A stretch of DNA of 64,000 bases, taken from positions 62,001 through 126,000 of the forward strand of contig CAMUON010000003.1 of the NCBI GenBank assembly GCA_947090525.1, read 5' to 3'. Of this stretch, positions 46,272 through 56,734 are shown one piece after another. Numbering within the stretch: position 1 is the stretch's first letter; every line of letters begins with the position of its first letter. The position numbers were made by a program, and so were the translations under genes. This stretch comes from an uncultured Atopobium sp. Lineage in GTDB: Bacteria; Actinomycetota; Coriobacteriia; Coriobacteriales; Atopobiaceae. The notes below the pieces were generated by a model, which ran no database searches, was not told the DNA's origin, and was given only the letters and a program-made list of their open reading frames with translations.

Positions 46272-47174
46272 CTATTCACTTTCCTTTTTGCTTGGAACAA
46301 TCTTTCCTTCGGCTACCGCGCGAAGGTGCGCGCCATAGGAGCTTTTTCCATAGCGTTCTGCACATTCAAGAAGATGCGCCCGCGTAATCCAGCCATTTTC
46401 AAACGCGATTTCCTCCGGCACGCTTACAGGCAAATCTTGAGCTTTTTCAACTGTACGCACAAATTGCGACGCCTCGAACAGAGATTCCATGGTACCGGTA
46501 TCAAGCCAGGCAAAACCACGACCAAGAGTCACGACGTCGAGATCTCCTTGTTCCAGATACATGCGATTGAGATCGGTAATCTCGTATTCGCCGCGAAGCG
46601 ACGGAGTAACTTGCGCTGCATATTCCACAACGCGTGCATCGTAGAAATAGAGGCCCGTAACTGCGTAATTGCTCTTTGGATGAAGCGGCTTTTCTTCAAT
46701 TGAGATGGCGTTGTAATTCTTGTCAAATTCCACGACCCCAAAGCGCTCAGGATCATCCACGCGATATCCAAATACGGTCGCTCTCCCCTTTTGTGCATTG
46801 GAGACAGCAGTGCGCAATGCTTGCGAAAGGCCGTTACCGTAAAAAATATTATCGCCGAGGACAAGCGCCGTAGGATCGCCTTGTACAAAATCTGCACCAA
46901 TCACAAACGCTTGTGCGAGGCCATTAGGTGTTGGCTGCTCTGCATAGGAAAGATGCACGCCAAAATCCTTGCCCGATCCGAGCAAGCGCTTGAAATTGGG
47001 AAGATCTTGCGGAGTCGAAATCAAAAGAATATCGCGAATACCCGCAAGCATCAACGTAGACAGCGGGTAATACACCATAGGTTTGTCGTAGATGGGAAGA
47101 AGTTGTTTGCTGGTGACACAAGTAAGAGGATAAAGGCGCGTACCAGACCCACCTGCCAGAATAATGCCTTTCAC
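46272..47174 (-). CDS. rfbA: Glucose-1-phosphate thymidylyltransferase
   Basis: 300 residues, Rml[41 protein letters not shown] and [15 protein letters not shown]. It makes dTDP-glucose, the first committed step. An AGGAAGG-like site (CAGTGTGAAAGGC context is weak) lies upstream, so the ATG choice rests on the conserved MKGIILAGG start. It follows the glycosyltransferase at 47275 by 100 bp and ends in TAG. Confidence 0.97.
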   Translation of the reverse strand: MKGIILAGGSGTRLYPLTCVTSKQLLPIYDKPMVYYPLSTLMLAGIRDILLISTPQDLPNFKRLLGSGKDFGVHLSYAEQPTPNGLAQAFVIGADFVQGDPTALVLGDNIFYGNGLSQALRTAVSNAQKGRATVFGYRVDDPERFGVVEFDKNYNAISIEEKPLHPKSNYAVTGLYFYDARVVEYAAQVTPSLRGEYEITDLNRMYLEQGDLDVVTLGRGFAWLDTGTMESLFEASQFVRTVEKAQDLPVSVPEEIAFENGWITRAHLLECAERYGKSSYGAHLRAVAEGKIVPSKKESE

Positions 47175-47274
47175 ACTGACCCTTCCTCACGCGCGCACAA
47201 AGCATAAATAGCTCCGTGCGAGATTCATTGATATAAGTCTAGCACGGGACCTATGAGATCATCTCATAAGCAAA

Positions 47275-50085
47275 TTACTTTTTTGGAAGCGCACAAAAAA
47301 TGTTGTTAAACGCGAAGTTTTCGCTGTAAAAGGGATCGCTTTCTGCAAGCATATCCTGCCAACGCTGCCAAAATACGCCAAAATCAAACATGAGCCGAGT
47401 AAGGCGGCGGACGTTATCGGCGTGTCCGCGAGAAATCGATTCGTGATGCAAAAGCACGCACGCATTATGTTGGATGCAATCAAAACCGTGGGCGCGGAGC
47501 TTGAGACAAAAATCAGTGTCATTAAAATTCACCGGCAGCGTCTCATCAAAACCGCGGACAAGCTCATACACCTCTTTTCTCACGCACATGCACGCCCCCG
47601 TTACCGCGCTTACCGTGCGTGTATAGGCGTTTATGTGAGCATAGCTCGAAAGCTTTGAAGAATAGCCTGCATAGAGGTGTTGCGGCGACCAGAGATTTTG
47701 CCCCAAGACAACCCCCACATGCTGCAAGCTCTCATCGGGGAACAAAAGACGCGCTCCCACAACTCCTACCTTGGGATCTTCTGCGATCGAAAGAAGCTGC
47801 TCTATCCAATAGGGATCGAGCACTTGCGTGTCATTGTTGAGGAAAATAAGTCGCGTGCCGCGCGCATGCCGCGCCCCCTCGTTTACCACTCTTGAAAAAT
47901 TGAATTGCCCGTGCATCTCGAGTTTGATAACACGCACGCGTGCATCTTCTTTGGTAATCGCATCGTAATATGCAAAAGTACGCTCTTCACAGCTATTGTT
48001 TTCAACGAGAATGATCTCATAGCGCTTATAGTGTGTGAGTGTGCGTATTGAATCGACGCAGCGCTTGAGCACGGAAAGCATATCTTTCGTGGGAATGATG
48101 ATGGAGACAAGCTGTTGCGCAGGCGCTGGCGCTGGTGCGGGTACGGGCTCGGCCGCAAGTGCGGGCGCGGGTTGAGCTGCGGCTGCTTCTGTAGCTGTAA
48201 GAGTAAGTATCTGCGTCGTATCCGAGGCAGTTTCTGTGTGTTCGCAAAGGCAAAGCGAAGGCGAGCACGCTTTGAGATAGTTATTCACCAGCGCGGTATA
48301 GCTATGAATCGCGCGCGGGCTCAACTCATAAGGAAGGCGATTTGCGTGATAGTACACGCGCGGAATATGATACACAAGATGGGCGTAAGGAGAATCCAAG
48401 GGCGCGGGCGTGCGCGTGAGATAGTGCAGGTACAGGCCAAAAAGCCAGGGGTACATATGGGCGCTGGGCATATCTTTCAAAGCGCATAAGCACTCATATG
48501 CCGGCAACTCTTTCAGCTTTTCCACCATATCTATATGGACGCACAGTCCGTGCTCAATATAGGGAGTTTGAAGGATGAGATACCGATCCCATGCAGGCTT
48601 GAAATAGGGTCCCTCAAACGCATGCACTGCGTCCGCGGGCTTCGTCTTGAAAGCGGGTGCAGGGGCGGATGCAGATGAAGTGCGCACAAAAGACAAGAGA
48701 TCTTCATCAACATACAATGCACGGGTGTGCGGGTGCTTTTGAATAGCTTCGCTATACGCAAAACAAGCAGAAGGATCTAAGCTATCACCTGCTGAAATAT
48801 TGATGAGCCAAGGCGTTTCGTGTGTACGGGCAAGGACAGCAAGTGCTCCCTGCAGCTCGTTTGGCTGAAGATCTTCCTCATGTATAAGCTCTACAGACAA
48901 CTGTTTTGATAGAGACTTGTATGCATCATCTTGCATGCATGCATTTGCAGTCTGTGTGTCGGTGTACACAAGCACGGAAGCCAGAAGAGCACTTTGTTGA
49001 GTAAGAGATGAGAGTGTGCGTGTGATATCTTCAACAGCAGCCCCGCTTCCCCAGAGCAATACCAAAAAGCGCGGGCACACCTCATGAGATGCTACGAGCG
49101 CGTGCTCTAATGCCACACGAGCTGAGACTGTATCGGCTGCGGGTTGCAGATCGTTATATGCTGCACAAGAAGCAGGAGCAGAAGCGGATGTAGTATAGCT
49201 CTTGTAGTGATCTCTCACGCCAGCAAGATAAAAAGGCTCAAACGCAACGATACTTGCATATTCATCTCTTGAGCTGCACGTTTCTGGCGATCCTTGAGTA
49301 CTTGAAGGTAAAAGCTTAAGATGAAGTTTGCTCCAAATGATGAGCTCTTGCTCAAATGCTAGCTTACAACCTACAATAAGTTCTACCTTATACAAACCCG
49401 CTTCTTTAGATAGCGGCTCCGCGGAAGAACTCAACAACTGAAAATCACTGCAGATACAACGCCCATCTCCATTAAACAGCTGCAAATCGATGTAATCAAA
49501 AGGAGCTGTTGGCGTGCTTTCACTAAAGGTCTCAAAGCTTACAAAAAAGCGTACATGTTCGGTATCCGCACTAAAAGGAGCTGCTTGGATAAGATCTACG
49601 CGCGCGCCTGGAATATGACCTCGCACATCAAAATTCCTGATAGCGCGTGTATACGGATTTTTGGATAAACCGTGCACAACAGAAGCCATACGGGCAAAAA
49701 ATGGACGAATGAGCTTGTGGGCGCGCGCGAGCTGTGTATCGCAATCGTCGAGCAACTCAAAGTCTACGCGCTGGTCAACCCTCATAATCGAAAGCACACA
49801 GACCCACGCATGCGCGCATTCATCTGCGCGAAGCCCCATATTCATCGCTTCAAGAGGACTGAGCGCAATCAGCGAAAGCGGCAGCATCGCTTGTGTTTTT
49901 GCATGAGTTGCGCGGGCGCGTACGTGCAAAGGCGCTACAGATGCGCTTACGAAAGCCGAGGCAGCAAAAGGCTCAGATGTGGTTACTGCTTGAGACGCAT
50001 GAGCGCCACCAGCTGATGCACACACGAGGAGATAAATTTTGCCGTTGCCGCGACAAAGACCTCGAAATCTTAGATGATATGCCAT
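47275..50085 (-). CDS. Giant two-domain GT2 glycosyltransferase
   Basis: 936 residues, the same plan as the protein at 34404: a beta-rich N-terminal region (1-310), a degenerate GT-A domain near 340-480 and a complete GT2 domain from about 660 (LVSIIIPTKDMLSVLKRCVD, EIILVENNSC, LIFLNNDTQVLDPYW, PVNFNDTDFCLKLRAHGF). An Ala/Pro repeat linker (APAPAPAQQ) joins the two. It starts 17 bp after the upstream glycosyltransferase with AAGGCGG before the ATG. A role in rhamnan-type glycan assembly is likely. It ends in TAA. Confidence 0.9.
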   Translation of the reverse strand: MAYHLRFRGLCRGNGKIYLLVCASAGGAHASQAVTTSEPFAASAFVSASVAPLHVRARATHAKTQAMLPLSLIALSPLEAMNMGLRADECAHAWVCVLSIMRVDQRVDFELLDDCDTQLARAHKLIRPFFARMASVVHGLSKNPYTRAIRNFDVRGHIPGARVDLIQAAPFSADTEHVRFFVSFETFSESTPTAPFDYIDLQLFNGDGRCICSDFQLLSSSAEPLSKEAGLYKVELIVGCKLAFEQELIIWSKLHLKLLPSSTQGSPETCSSRDEYASIVAFEPFYLAGVRDHYKSYTTSASAPASCAAYNDLQPAADTVSARVALEHALVASHEVCPRFLVLLWGSGAAVEDITRTLSSLTQQSALLASVLVYTDTQTANACMQDDAYKSLSKQLSVELIHEEDLQPNELQGALAVLARTHETPWLINISAGDSLDPSACFAYSEAIQKHPHTRALYVDEDLLSFVRTSSASAPAPAFKTKPADAVHAFEGPYFKPAWDRYLILQTPYIEHGLCVHIDMVEKLKELPAYECLCALKDMPSAHMYPWLFGLYLHYLTRTPAPLDSPYAHLVYHIPRVYYHANRLPYELSPRAIHSYTALVNNYLKACSPSLCLCEHTETASDTTQILTLTATEAAAAQPAPALAAEPVPAPAPAPAQQLVSIIIPTKDMLSVLKRCVDSIRTLTHYKRYEIILVENNSCEERTFAYYDAITKEDARVRVIKLEMHGQFNFSRVVNEGARHARGTRLIFLNNDTQVLDPYWIEQLLSIAEDPKVGVVGARLLFPDESLQHVGVVLGQNLWSPQHLYAGYSSKLSSYAHINAYTRTVSAVTGACMCVRKEVYELVRGFDETLPVNFNDTDFCLKLRAHGFDCIQHNACVLLHHESISRGHADNVRRLTRLMFDFGVFWQRWQDMLAESDPFYSENFAFNNIFCALPKK

Positions 50086-50102
50086 ACGAGCCGCCTTTTG
50101 TA

Positions 50103-52469
50103 TTAGTGGCCAAGCTTATACGAAGCGTCGCCATCGAGAAGAGTCGAATAAAAATGATGTGGGGGCACAAAACACGAAGGATGCGAAGCACGCAGATAAC
50201 TATCGAGCGTTTTCGCGCATGCCTGCTCAGACCGTGTACGGAGCTGTGGAACATATCCATGAGAAAAACTAATCTCCACGGGATAGCTTGTGTGCTCAAT
50301 CACTGAATATCCTTGCTCGTTCATCAAAATAGAAAGCAGCATAGGAAGAAGTCTATCGAATACGTCTTGCGCAAGCGTATCCATACCATAACGCGTGGCA
50401 GGACCTGCTAATTCCTGTGCACAAGCTGCATGCAAAGCGGATTGCGCGCGGGGTGCAAGCGCAAGAATGGAAGAATTCACCACATCCACCTCGTGAGGGA
50501 CAGCTTCGTATCCACGAATATGCATATTATCGCGGGTGAAATCCTGATCCACCACATGCACACCCTCCGTATTGATATAGAGCGCCCCTGCCGCCTTACA
50601 GCCGTCTTGGAAGACATCTTTGGAGGCAACGATACCCACCGAAGGGAACTCAAGGTATGCGAGAGCCGAGCGCACAAACGCAGGCTCGACACGAGAAATA
50701 GAGGAATGGATAAGCATAAGCGGACGGGCGGGATCTTTAGACAAGAAATCCGAGATATCGCTTAGAGAAAGTCTTCTACCAGAAAAGTCTTGAATATGCG
50801 CGAAGAGCTGATCGCGTGGCTGATCTGGCACCTGATCTTGCCGCTGATCATGCGTCTGATCTGCAGAAATAGCAGGATCTGTACAGAGCGCCTCACAAAG
50901 CACAGACTGAATTTCTTCCTTTTGTTCTGCAGTAAACGCCCGAGATCCCCACAAAACCACACGTGGAAACGCACGCGCGGGCGGGAGTGCGGACAGCTTA
51001 TACCACACGCGAACAGGAGCGGTTTCAAGGCGAGAGATACCTAACGCAGGCGCTTGATTTGAAAGATACTTCGCAACAACTGCTTTTGACGCATTCACAA
51101 CTGCATCTTTTTGCGTTGCATCTTGCGCGGTCGACGAAGCAGACATGCGCCAGTGGTAGAGAATGCGCCTTACGTGATAAACCTCGCGCGCGGAGAGAGA
51201 AGACATGAGCATGAGATACCAGTCTTGCGCCGTATCAAAGGCAAGAATATCAGGAAGAAGCGCCGTATAGATGCTTCTGCGCACGCCCAACATATGGCAG
51301 ACATAATTAAAGCCAAGGGCAAGCACAGGGCTCCAATCAGGCTTACAAAATGGAAATACATACTCCCCTTCGGGAGAAATTTTGTCTTCGTCGCAGTAGA
51401 TAACGTCAATTGTTGGAGCATGTGCGATTGCCGAAGCATACCAAAAAAGACAATCAGGCTCGATCGTATCGTCATGATCGCAAAAGAGCAAAAATTGCCC
51501 GCGTGCAAGACGAGCTCCCGCTGCCGTGTTTTTTGAGATACCTTCGTTGTGTTCAAGTACGATAAGCTTCACGCGTGGGTCCATCTGCGTAAACTCTGTT
51601 GCGCGGACGCGAAGCGCGTGATCTTCCGCAGACGCAAGCACCAATATGAGCTCAAAATCTTCGAACGTCTGTGCGCATATAGAGGCCATGAGCTCAGAAA
51701 ACATCTGCAGGGGCGTATGGTAGAGCGGGACAATGATAGAAAATAATGGAGCCGGAGCCGAAGCAGGCATGGGTGTGGATGCAGGCGCGTGGGGCGCGGG
51801 CGCTGCCGCGAGCAGCGCTTCTGCTGCAGGCGCGTCTACCTCAGCCGCATGTGTGTGCGATTCTATATATGCACGTAAACGGCTCGAAGCCCTACGTTCT
51901 GCATCGAGACTCACGCGCGTGGGCACTTGATGAAAAAACCAATCGGCATACGCCGGATCTACTTCGGCAGGAAGCGTTTGTGTAAAGGCACGGGCGTCAA
52001 GCTCTTGAAGCTTGTCATGCGAAAGTTCAAACGCTGCAACAAACTTCTCATGAGTACCGCTACCTTTAGGCGCAGAAGAGTCACCCGCGCTCGCATAAAA
52101 GCGCAGACAAAACGCAGGAATCGCTTTATCTACCTCGGCAAAAAAGCTCACCATGCGCACGCACGCGTGCGCATAAGCTTCAGATTCTATCATCTCATCG
52201 GCAAGAAGCTTTGCAGCGATCGCGCGATCTTCCTCAGCACAAATGTCTCCAGCAGAAGACGCGTGCGCATGCAACTCATCACAGCCGCGCGCTTTCGTAT
52301 GTGCATATTCTGCTTCTGCACAAGGCACAACCACAGAGGTCAGGGCCTTTGTGAGCGCCTCATCATCATGCTCAGGCGCAGTTACCCGAAGCGTAAAGCG
52401 AAGCACGCGCAGAGCTCGATCTGTGCAGAGCATCGTTTGAACATAGGCGAGCTCTCGAACAATAGCCAT
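50103..52469 (-). CDS. Giant GT2 glycosyltransferase
   Basis: 788 residues. An N-terminal beta-rich region (1-220) and an Ala/Pro linker precede a full GT2 domain near 240-430 (LFSIIVPLYHTPLQMFSELM, LLFCDHDDTIEPDCLF, IYCDEDKISPEGEYVFPFCK). The C-terminal 300 residues look like a second, decayed GT-A domain (ALAYLEFPSVGIVASKDVFQ), so the active/inactive order is the reverse of that in its two relatives. It starts about 8 bp after the DUF5648 hydrolase stop and ends in TAA. Confidence 0.88.
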   Translation of the reverse strand: MAIVRELAYVQTMLCTDRALRVLRFTLRVTAPEHDDEALTKALTSVVVPCAEAEYAHTKARGCDELHAHASSAGDICAEEDRAIAAKLLADEMIESEAYAHACVRMVSFFAEVDKAIPAFCLRFYASAGDSSAPKGSGTHEKFVAAFELSHDKLQELDARAFTQTLPAEVDPAYADWFFHQVPTRVSLDAERRASSRLRAYIESHTHAAEVDAPAAEALLAAAPAPHAPASTPMPASAPAPLFSIIVPLYHTPLQMFSELMASICAQTFEDFELILVLASAEDHALRVRATEFTQMDPRVKLIVLEHNEGISKNTAAGARLARGQFLLFCDHDDTIEPDCLFWYASAIAHAPTIDVIYCDEDKISPEGEYVFPFCKPDWSPVLALGFNYVCHMLGVRRSIYTALLPDILAFDTAQDWYLMLMSSLSAREVYHVRRILYHWRMSASSTAQDATQKDAVVNASKAVVAKYLSNQAPALGISRLETAPVRVWYKLSALPPARAFPRVVLWGSRAFTAEQKEEIQSVLCEALCTDPAISADQTHDQRQDQVPDQPRDQLFAHIQDFSGRRLSLSDISDFLSKDPARPLMLIHSSISRVEPAFVRSALAYLEFPSVGIVASKDVFQDGCKAAGALYINTEGVHVVDQDFTRDNMHIRGYEAVPHEVDVVNSSILALAPRAQSALHAACAQELAGPATRYGMDTLAQDVFDRLLPMLLSILMNEQGYSVIEHTSYPVEISFSHGYVPQLRTRSEQACAKTLDSYLRASHPSCFVPPHHFYSTLLDGDASYKLGH

Positions 52470-52477
52470 AGGTCACT

Positions 52478-53806
52478 CTACTTCTGAGCACTTTTTTGAG
52501 TATTTCCGTACCAGGCAACGCCTTCTACGATCCACCCGATGCGTTTGAGATTGTCGCGTTCATCTTTGAACAGAGTAAAGTGGTGCGTCGCGAACGTAGC
52601 ATACGGGTTGAAGAGACGATAAACAGGCCGCTGATCGGACGAAGCAGAAGAGAAGGGTGTACTTTGTACCACCCAACCATTGCTTTTCATGGTTTCGACC
52701 TCTGCGGGGTCCTTGGTAAACATGTGATCGCCGGAATAGGGGTTGCACAGGCGATACACCACTTCATTCGATTGAAGCGGGGCAAACCACGCCGCACCCT
52801 CGTCTGTCCAACCGCGCGCTGTATACCAGTCAAGGTCCGATTTCTCGGTAATGAAGAGGTGCTCACCCGTTGAGGGATTGTACACACGGTTCACCTGACC
52901 TGCAGGAAGCTTGAGGTGCGAGAGGTATTCACGCTCTTCATCCGTGTAACGATTGATATACCCCTCCCAGTAGGCCCCGGACTTGGGAAGTACTTCTTTG
53001 ACGTGGTCGATGATTTGCGTGCAGACGGCACGCACAAACTCAGCGTCAGACATATTGCCGTTGACACCCGCTGCAGCGAAGAATTTGTTGGCACCCCATA
53101 CATGGCCGCGCTTGAGCTCAGGCGCGCCGCCTCCTTTACCAAAGAGGTTTGCCATACCCCATGCTAGGCTCTTGACACTATCTGAGCGCCCATCGAGGTC
53201 AAAGCCAAAGTAGCGCAGACTCCTGTACACGCCATCGGGACCTGAATAGTAGTTGCGATAGCAATAATAGTCTTGTAAGTGGGAAAAGAGCGTAGGCGAT
53301 GCGTTATATGCTGCATGCCAAGCGGCATTGAGATCGTTTCCAAAATCGGTAAATTTTCCCGCTTCAGCATCCCACACAACCGGTGTTTCAAAATCCCAGT
53401 TGTACTTCTCGCCTACTTCTGCAAGCATGTGAAAGGTAGCCGGGTCGTAATTGACAACCTGCTGCATAAAGGTAGCAAGGCCATAGCGTCTATCAAACTG
53501 ATAGGCACCGAGCGCATTGTAGCCGTCTCCTGCGCCAAAGCCGTGATTGTAATTACGGCCACTCTCCCACTTGGTAAAGTAGGTCATTTGATCGGAAAAA
53601 GACATATCTTTGAGCTCAAAAGGTACGTCATAGTGACGAGAGGGAGCAGCGAAAGCAAGGCGCGCGCCGCTTGTAAGTGACGCAAAAGAAAGATTCGCAT
53701 TTCCTTGTGTGCAGGCAAGCGTAAGTGCGCAGGAAAATGCACATATAGAGGCGACCGCGGCTTTTTTATAAAACAGATGATGATGTGAGTGATGTACGTA
53801 ATTCAT
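52478..53806 (-). CDS. Exported lysozyme-like protein with DUF5648 repeats
   Basis: 442 residues. A long signal peptide (cleavage near residue 53, AFA-AP) leads to a domain over 60-300 (FTKWESGRNYNHGFGAGDGY, NALGAYQFDRRYG) that resembles lysozyme-like or muramidase folds, with Glu in WESG a candidate catalytic acid. Three DUF5648-type repeats follow (VNRVYNPSTGEHLF, VYRLCNPYSGDHMF, VYRLFNPYATFATHHF), probably binding the wall. GAGAGG precedes the ATG. It heads the operon that runs through the glycosyltransferases to rfbB. It ends in TAG. Confidence 0.8.
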   Translation of the reverse strand: MNYVHHSHHHLFYKKAAVASICAFSCALTLACTQGNANLSFASLTSGARLAFAAPSRHYDVPFELKDMSFSDQMTYFTKWESGRNYNHGFGAGDGYNALGAYQFDRRYGLATFMQQVVNYDPATFHMLAEVGEKYNWDFETPVVWDAEAGKFTDFGNDLNAAWHAAYNASPTLFSHLQDYYCYRNYYSGPDGVYRSLRYFGFDLDGRSDSVKSLAWGMANLFGKGGGAPELKRGHVWGANKFFAAAGVNGNMSDAEFVRAVCTQIIDHVKEVLPKSGAYWEGYINRYTDEEREYLSHLKLPAGQVNRVYNPSTGEHLFITEKSDLDWYTARGWTDEGAAWFAPLQSNEVVYRLCNPYSGDHMFTKDPAEVETMKSNGWVVQSTPFSSASSDQRPVYRLFNPYATFATHHFTLFKDERDNLKRIGWIVEGVAWYGNTQKSAQK

Positions 53807-54187
53807 AGAATCCTCTCACTGCATAGTTTTTGTATCGTTTGGAGTACAATGATTTTACACCAGTAGATACCTAGATTGCACCCGTTATCACGATTAAAAC
53901 AAAGCGCTTGTGGAGCTGAGGGCCAGCTTGCGCTATAATCTCCTGGCTTATATAGCGCGAGCGCGGGTACATCTTTGCATATGCATCTACCTGTATGCGC
54001 ATGTGCTACCATGCATAAAATGCCAAACATATTGTATAGATTCAATATGTATGGCTGTGGTATCACGACAAAAAACGGTTTAGTTTAAGAACTTATATAA
54101 GAAACGGCATAAGAAGCGACATACGAGCACATCTATACGAACGCATACACATACCATGCGGAATCATTACAAACATAAGGAGCTAGC
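53807..54187. promoter_or_regulatory. Divergent regulatory region with a CATATTG dyad
   Basis: CATATTG (54028-54034) and CAATATG (54043-54049) flank 8 bp and could bind a repressor for mrp. A perfect TATAAT at 53934-53939 on the plus strand has only a weak -35. No gene is seen in this 380-bp gap. Confidence 0.45.
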
Positions 54188-55129
54188 GTGGGAGCAAGTA
54201 TCGACAAAGAAGCCCTGCGGCGAGAAATCAAAGAAAGCCTTGGTCGCCGAAAAGAAGTCCGGCCACCTATGCGCTTTACGGCAAATGACAAGACGCATAT
54301 TCGTCATGTGGTCGGCGTGATCTCGGGCAAAGGCGGTGTTGGCAAATCCTTTGTCTGCGCAAGTCTCGCCATTTCTTTGCAGAAATGTGGCTATAAGGTG
54401 GGCATACTCGACGCGGATATCACGGGACCTTCGATTCCGCGCATGTTTGGCTTGGGAACCGCTCATGCATATGGCAAAGAAGACAAGATCGTGCCGCTCA
54501 CGAGCCAAGGCGGCATCACCATTATGAGTACAAATCTTGTGGTCGCGCACGAAAATGACCCCGTGCTCTGGCGAGGTCCCATGCTGATGGGCGCGCTCAA
54601 GCAATTTTTTGAAGATACGCTCTGGGGAGATCTGGATTATCTGCTCGTCGACATGCCTCCAGGAACGGGCGATGTGGCGATCACCGTCTTTCAGTCCTTC
54701 CCCATAGACGGCGTGATCATTGTATCTACGCCGCAAGATCTGGTGCAAATGGTTGTGGGCAAAGCACTCAAGATGGCGCAGATGATGCAGGTAGATGTAT
54801 TGGGTCTCGTGGAAAATATGGCCTATGTACCCTGCCCTCATTGTGATGAAAAGATCGAAGTCTTTGGACCGAGCAAGCTCCTCAAGACTGCGTCTGATTT
54901 TGACGTAGATGCCCTCGATGAGCTCCCGCTCGATCCCTATATAGCAACCGCTGTGGATCATGGACTTCTCGAAGACACCGTCTCTGAACAGCTGCTCCCA
55001 AAGGCGGTCGCTGCCCTCAAGGCGCTTGAGAAAGGAGATCATGCGCCAAGTGCTGCGGCGTCTCAAGCTCCTCGAGAAGAAGTAGACGCTGGTGTGGGTG
55101 GCGAGACACCAACTCCTCACGATCTCTAA
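54188..55129 (+). CDS. mrp: Mrp/NBP35-type iron-sulfur carrier ATPase
   Basis: 313 residues. HVVGVISGKGGVGKSFVCAS is the deviant Walker A, DADITGPSIPRMFG and DYLLVDMPPGTGDV follow, and CPHCDEKIEVFG provides the CxxC that binds a shared Fe-S cluster. It hands Fe-S clusters to target proteins in the cytoplasm. GTG start, AGGAG five bases upstream. The last 35 residues are an Ala/Glu-rich tail. It leads a run with two FAD enzymes and ends in TAA. Confidence 0.95.
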   Translation: MGASIDKEALRREIKESLGRRKEVRPPMRFTANDKTHIRHVVGVISGKGGVGKSFVCASLAISLQKCGYKVGILDADITGPSIPRMFGLGTAHAYGKEDKIVPLTSQGGITIMSTNLVVAHENDPVLWRGPMLMGALKQFFEDTLWGDLDYLLVDMPPGTGDVAITVFQSFPIDGVIIVSTPQDLVQMVVGKALKMAQMMQVDVLGLVENMAYVPCPHCDEKIEVFGPSKLLKTASDFDVDALDELPLDPYIATAVDHGLLEDTVSEQLLPKAVAALKALEKGDHAPSAAASQAPREEVDAGVGGETPTPHDL

Positions 55130-55139
55130 GGAATCACAC

Positions 55140-56627
55140 ATGCAAACGCCAACAAAACGAGGTCTCAAACGCGAGCGCGCAAAACGCCTCCAGGAACTCA
55201 TGCGTATAACGCCCGATCGCACGGTATACGATTGCGCAATCATTGGGGCAGGAGCTGCAGGCTCGGTCGCAGCTATTTCACTTGCTAAGGCAGGAGCTTC
55301 AGTATGTGTCATCGACAAAAACACCGAAATCGCGCACCCTATCCTTGCCACGGGCGCAGGAGCTTGCAATTTAAGTAATACAAATCTTGATGTCAATTGC
55401 TACAATGCACCGTCTTTTGTAAAAGGAATTTTCGGGCCTCATGCAGAGCAAGATATACATGAGTTTTTTTCGCGTCTAGGACTTCTCACCACGCAAAAAG
55501 AAGGGCGCATCTATCCCCTCTCCATGCAGGCTGCAAGCGTGCAACAGGTACTTGAACACGAACTTGTGCGCGCAGATGCGTTTGCGCTTTTGGGACATGA
55601 AGTCGTAGAACTTACACAGGAACAGACAGGAGCTTGGCATATACGTGCTCGTTTTGCATATGCAACCTCTGTAGATACGAACATGCTTGAAGAAGCTCAA
55701 AAAGAAGGTAGTACACGGACACGCGTGGGCGCGGAAGCGAACGCGCACGCGGACGAGTGTGCAAGCTTCAAAGAACTGCGTGCACGGACGGTCATCATTG
55801 CAACAGGCACGAAGCATGGACTTTCCTTTCTACCTACAGATATCGCAAATGTGACCGCCAAACCAACCCTTTGCGCACTTGCGTGCGCAGACGACCCCAT
55901 CCTCTCTCATTCGGGAAGGCGTGCGCAGGTAGTGCTTACGCTTGTGCGCGCAGGGAAATGCGTATTTCGCGAGGCAGGAGAAGTCCTCATACGAGATTTT
56001 GGACTTTCGGGGATTGTCGTATTTAATGCGTCGCGCATAGCACAAGCTGGGGATATACTGTCGCTCAATTTTTGTCCTCACATGAGCGCAGAAGCACTGT
56101 TTGAGCATATTGCGCGCTTTATTGATACACGAGAAGACGCGCTCAAGATAAGCGCAAGCGCACAAACCGAAGCGAAAGATGTACGCTACACCCTTCTTAC
56201 CCATGCATTATGCGGAATTGTGGATCCCATGCTTGCAGAAAGCGTGCTTAAACGTGCGCAAGCGCACATGCAAAGGCCCACAAAACTGCCCGCGCACGCA
56301 CACGCGCCGCAGAGCACAGACAACGACGCGCGCACGCGTCTCATACAGGCAGGTGTAGAAGCGCTTATGGACTATGAGCTCACGGTACAAGGACCTGCGC
56401 AAACAGCACACGCACAATGTTGGCGCGGTGGAATCGCGCGTGAGGCCCTCAATCCTCACACCCTCGCGCTACAAACGCACCCATCTATCTGGGCAATTGG
56501 TGAGGCTGTGGATGTTGATGCAGCTTGTGGTGGGTATAATTTGTCGTGGGCATGGAAATCGGCCCTTGTAGCTGCGAAAGATGTTGCAAAAGCACTTAAA
56601 ATGCAAAAACTAGGCATGCCGCATTAG
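55140..56627 (+). CDS. HI0933/YhiN-family FAD-dependent oxidoreductase
   Basis: 495 residues. YDCAIIGAGAAGSVAAISLA is the FAD dinucleotide fold, LATGAGACNLSNTNLD is the family signature, and the C-terminus closes with WAIGEAVDVDAACGGYNLSW. The family contains poorly characterised flavoproteins. An insert of about 30 residues rich in Ala/Glu lies near 190-215. ATG at 55140 has AAGGA seven bases upstream, 10 bp after mrp. It ends in TAG. Confidence 0.92.
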   Translation: MQTPTKRGLKRERAKRLQELMRITPDRTVYDCAIIGAGAAGSVAAISLAKAGASVCVIDKNTEIAHPILATGAGACNLSNTNLDVNCYNAPSFVKGIFGPHAEQDIHEFFSRLGLLTTQKEGRIYPLSMQAASVQQVLEHELVRADAFALLGHEVVELTQEQTGAWHIRARFAYATSVDTNMLEEAQKEGSTRTRVGAEANAHADECASFKELRARTVIIATGTKHGLSFLPTDIANVTAKPTLCALACADDPILSHSGRRAQVVLTLVRAGKCVFREAGEVLIRDFGLSGIVVFNASRIAQAGDILSLNFCPHMSAEALFEHIARFIDTREDALKISASAQTEAKDVRYTLLTHALCGIVDPMLAESVLKRAQAHMQRPTKLPAHAHAPQSTDNDARTRLIQAGVEALMDYELTVQGPAQTAHAQCWRGGIAREALNPHTLALQTHPSIWAIGEAVDVDAACGGYNLSWAWKSALVAAKDVAKALKMQKLGMPH

Positions 56628-56734
56628 ATGCCCTGCGCACAGCGCCGAGCGTGCCCCCAAAGGCGTATGCACAGGCGCATCGCCGCGCACACACAAAGCC
56701 ACAGGTACCCCACTCATCTAAGCTTAGGAGCATT

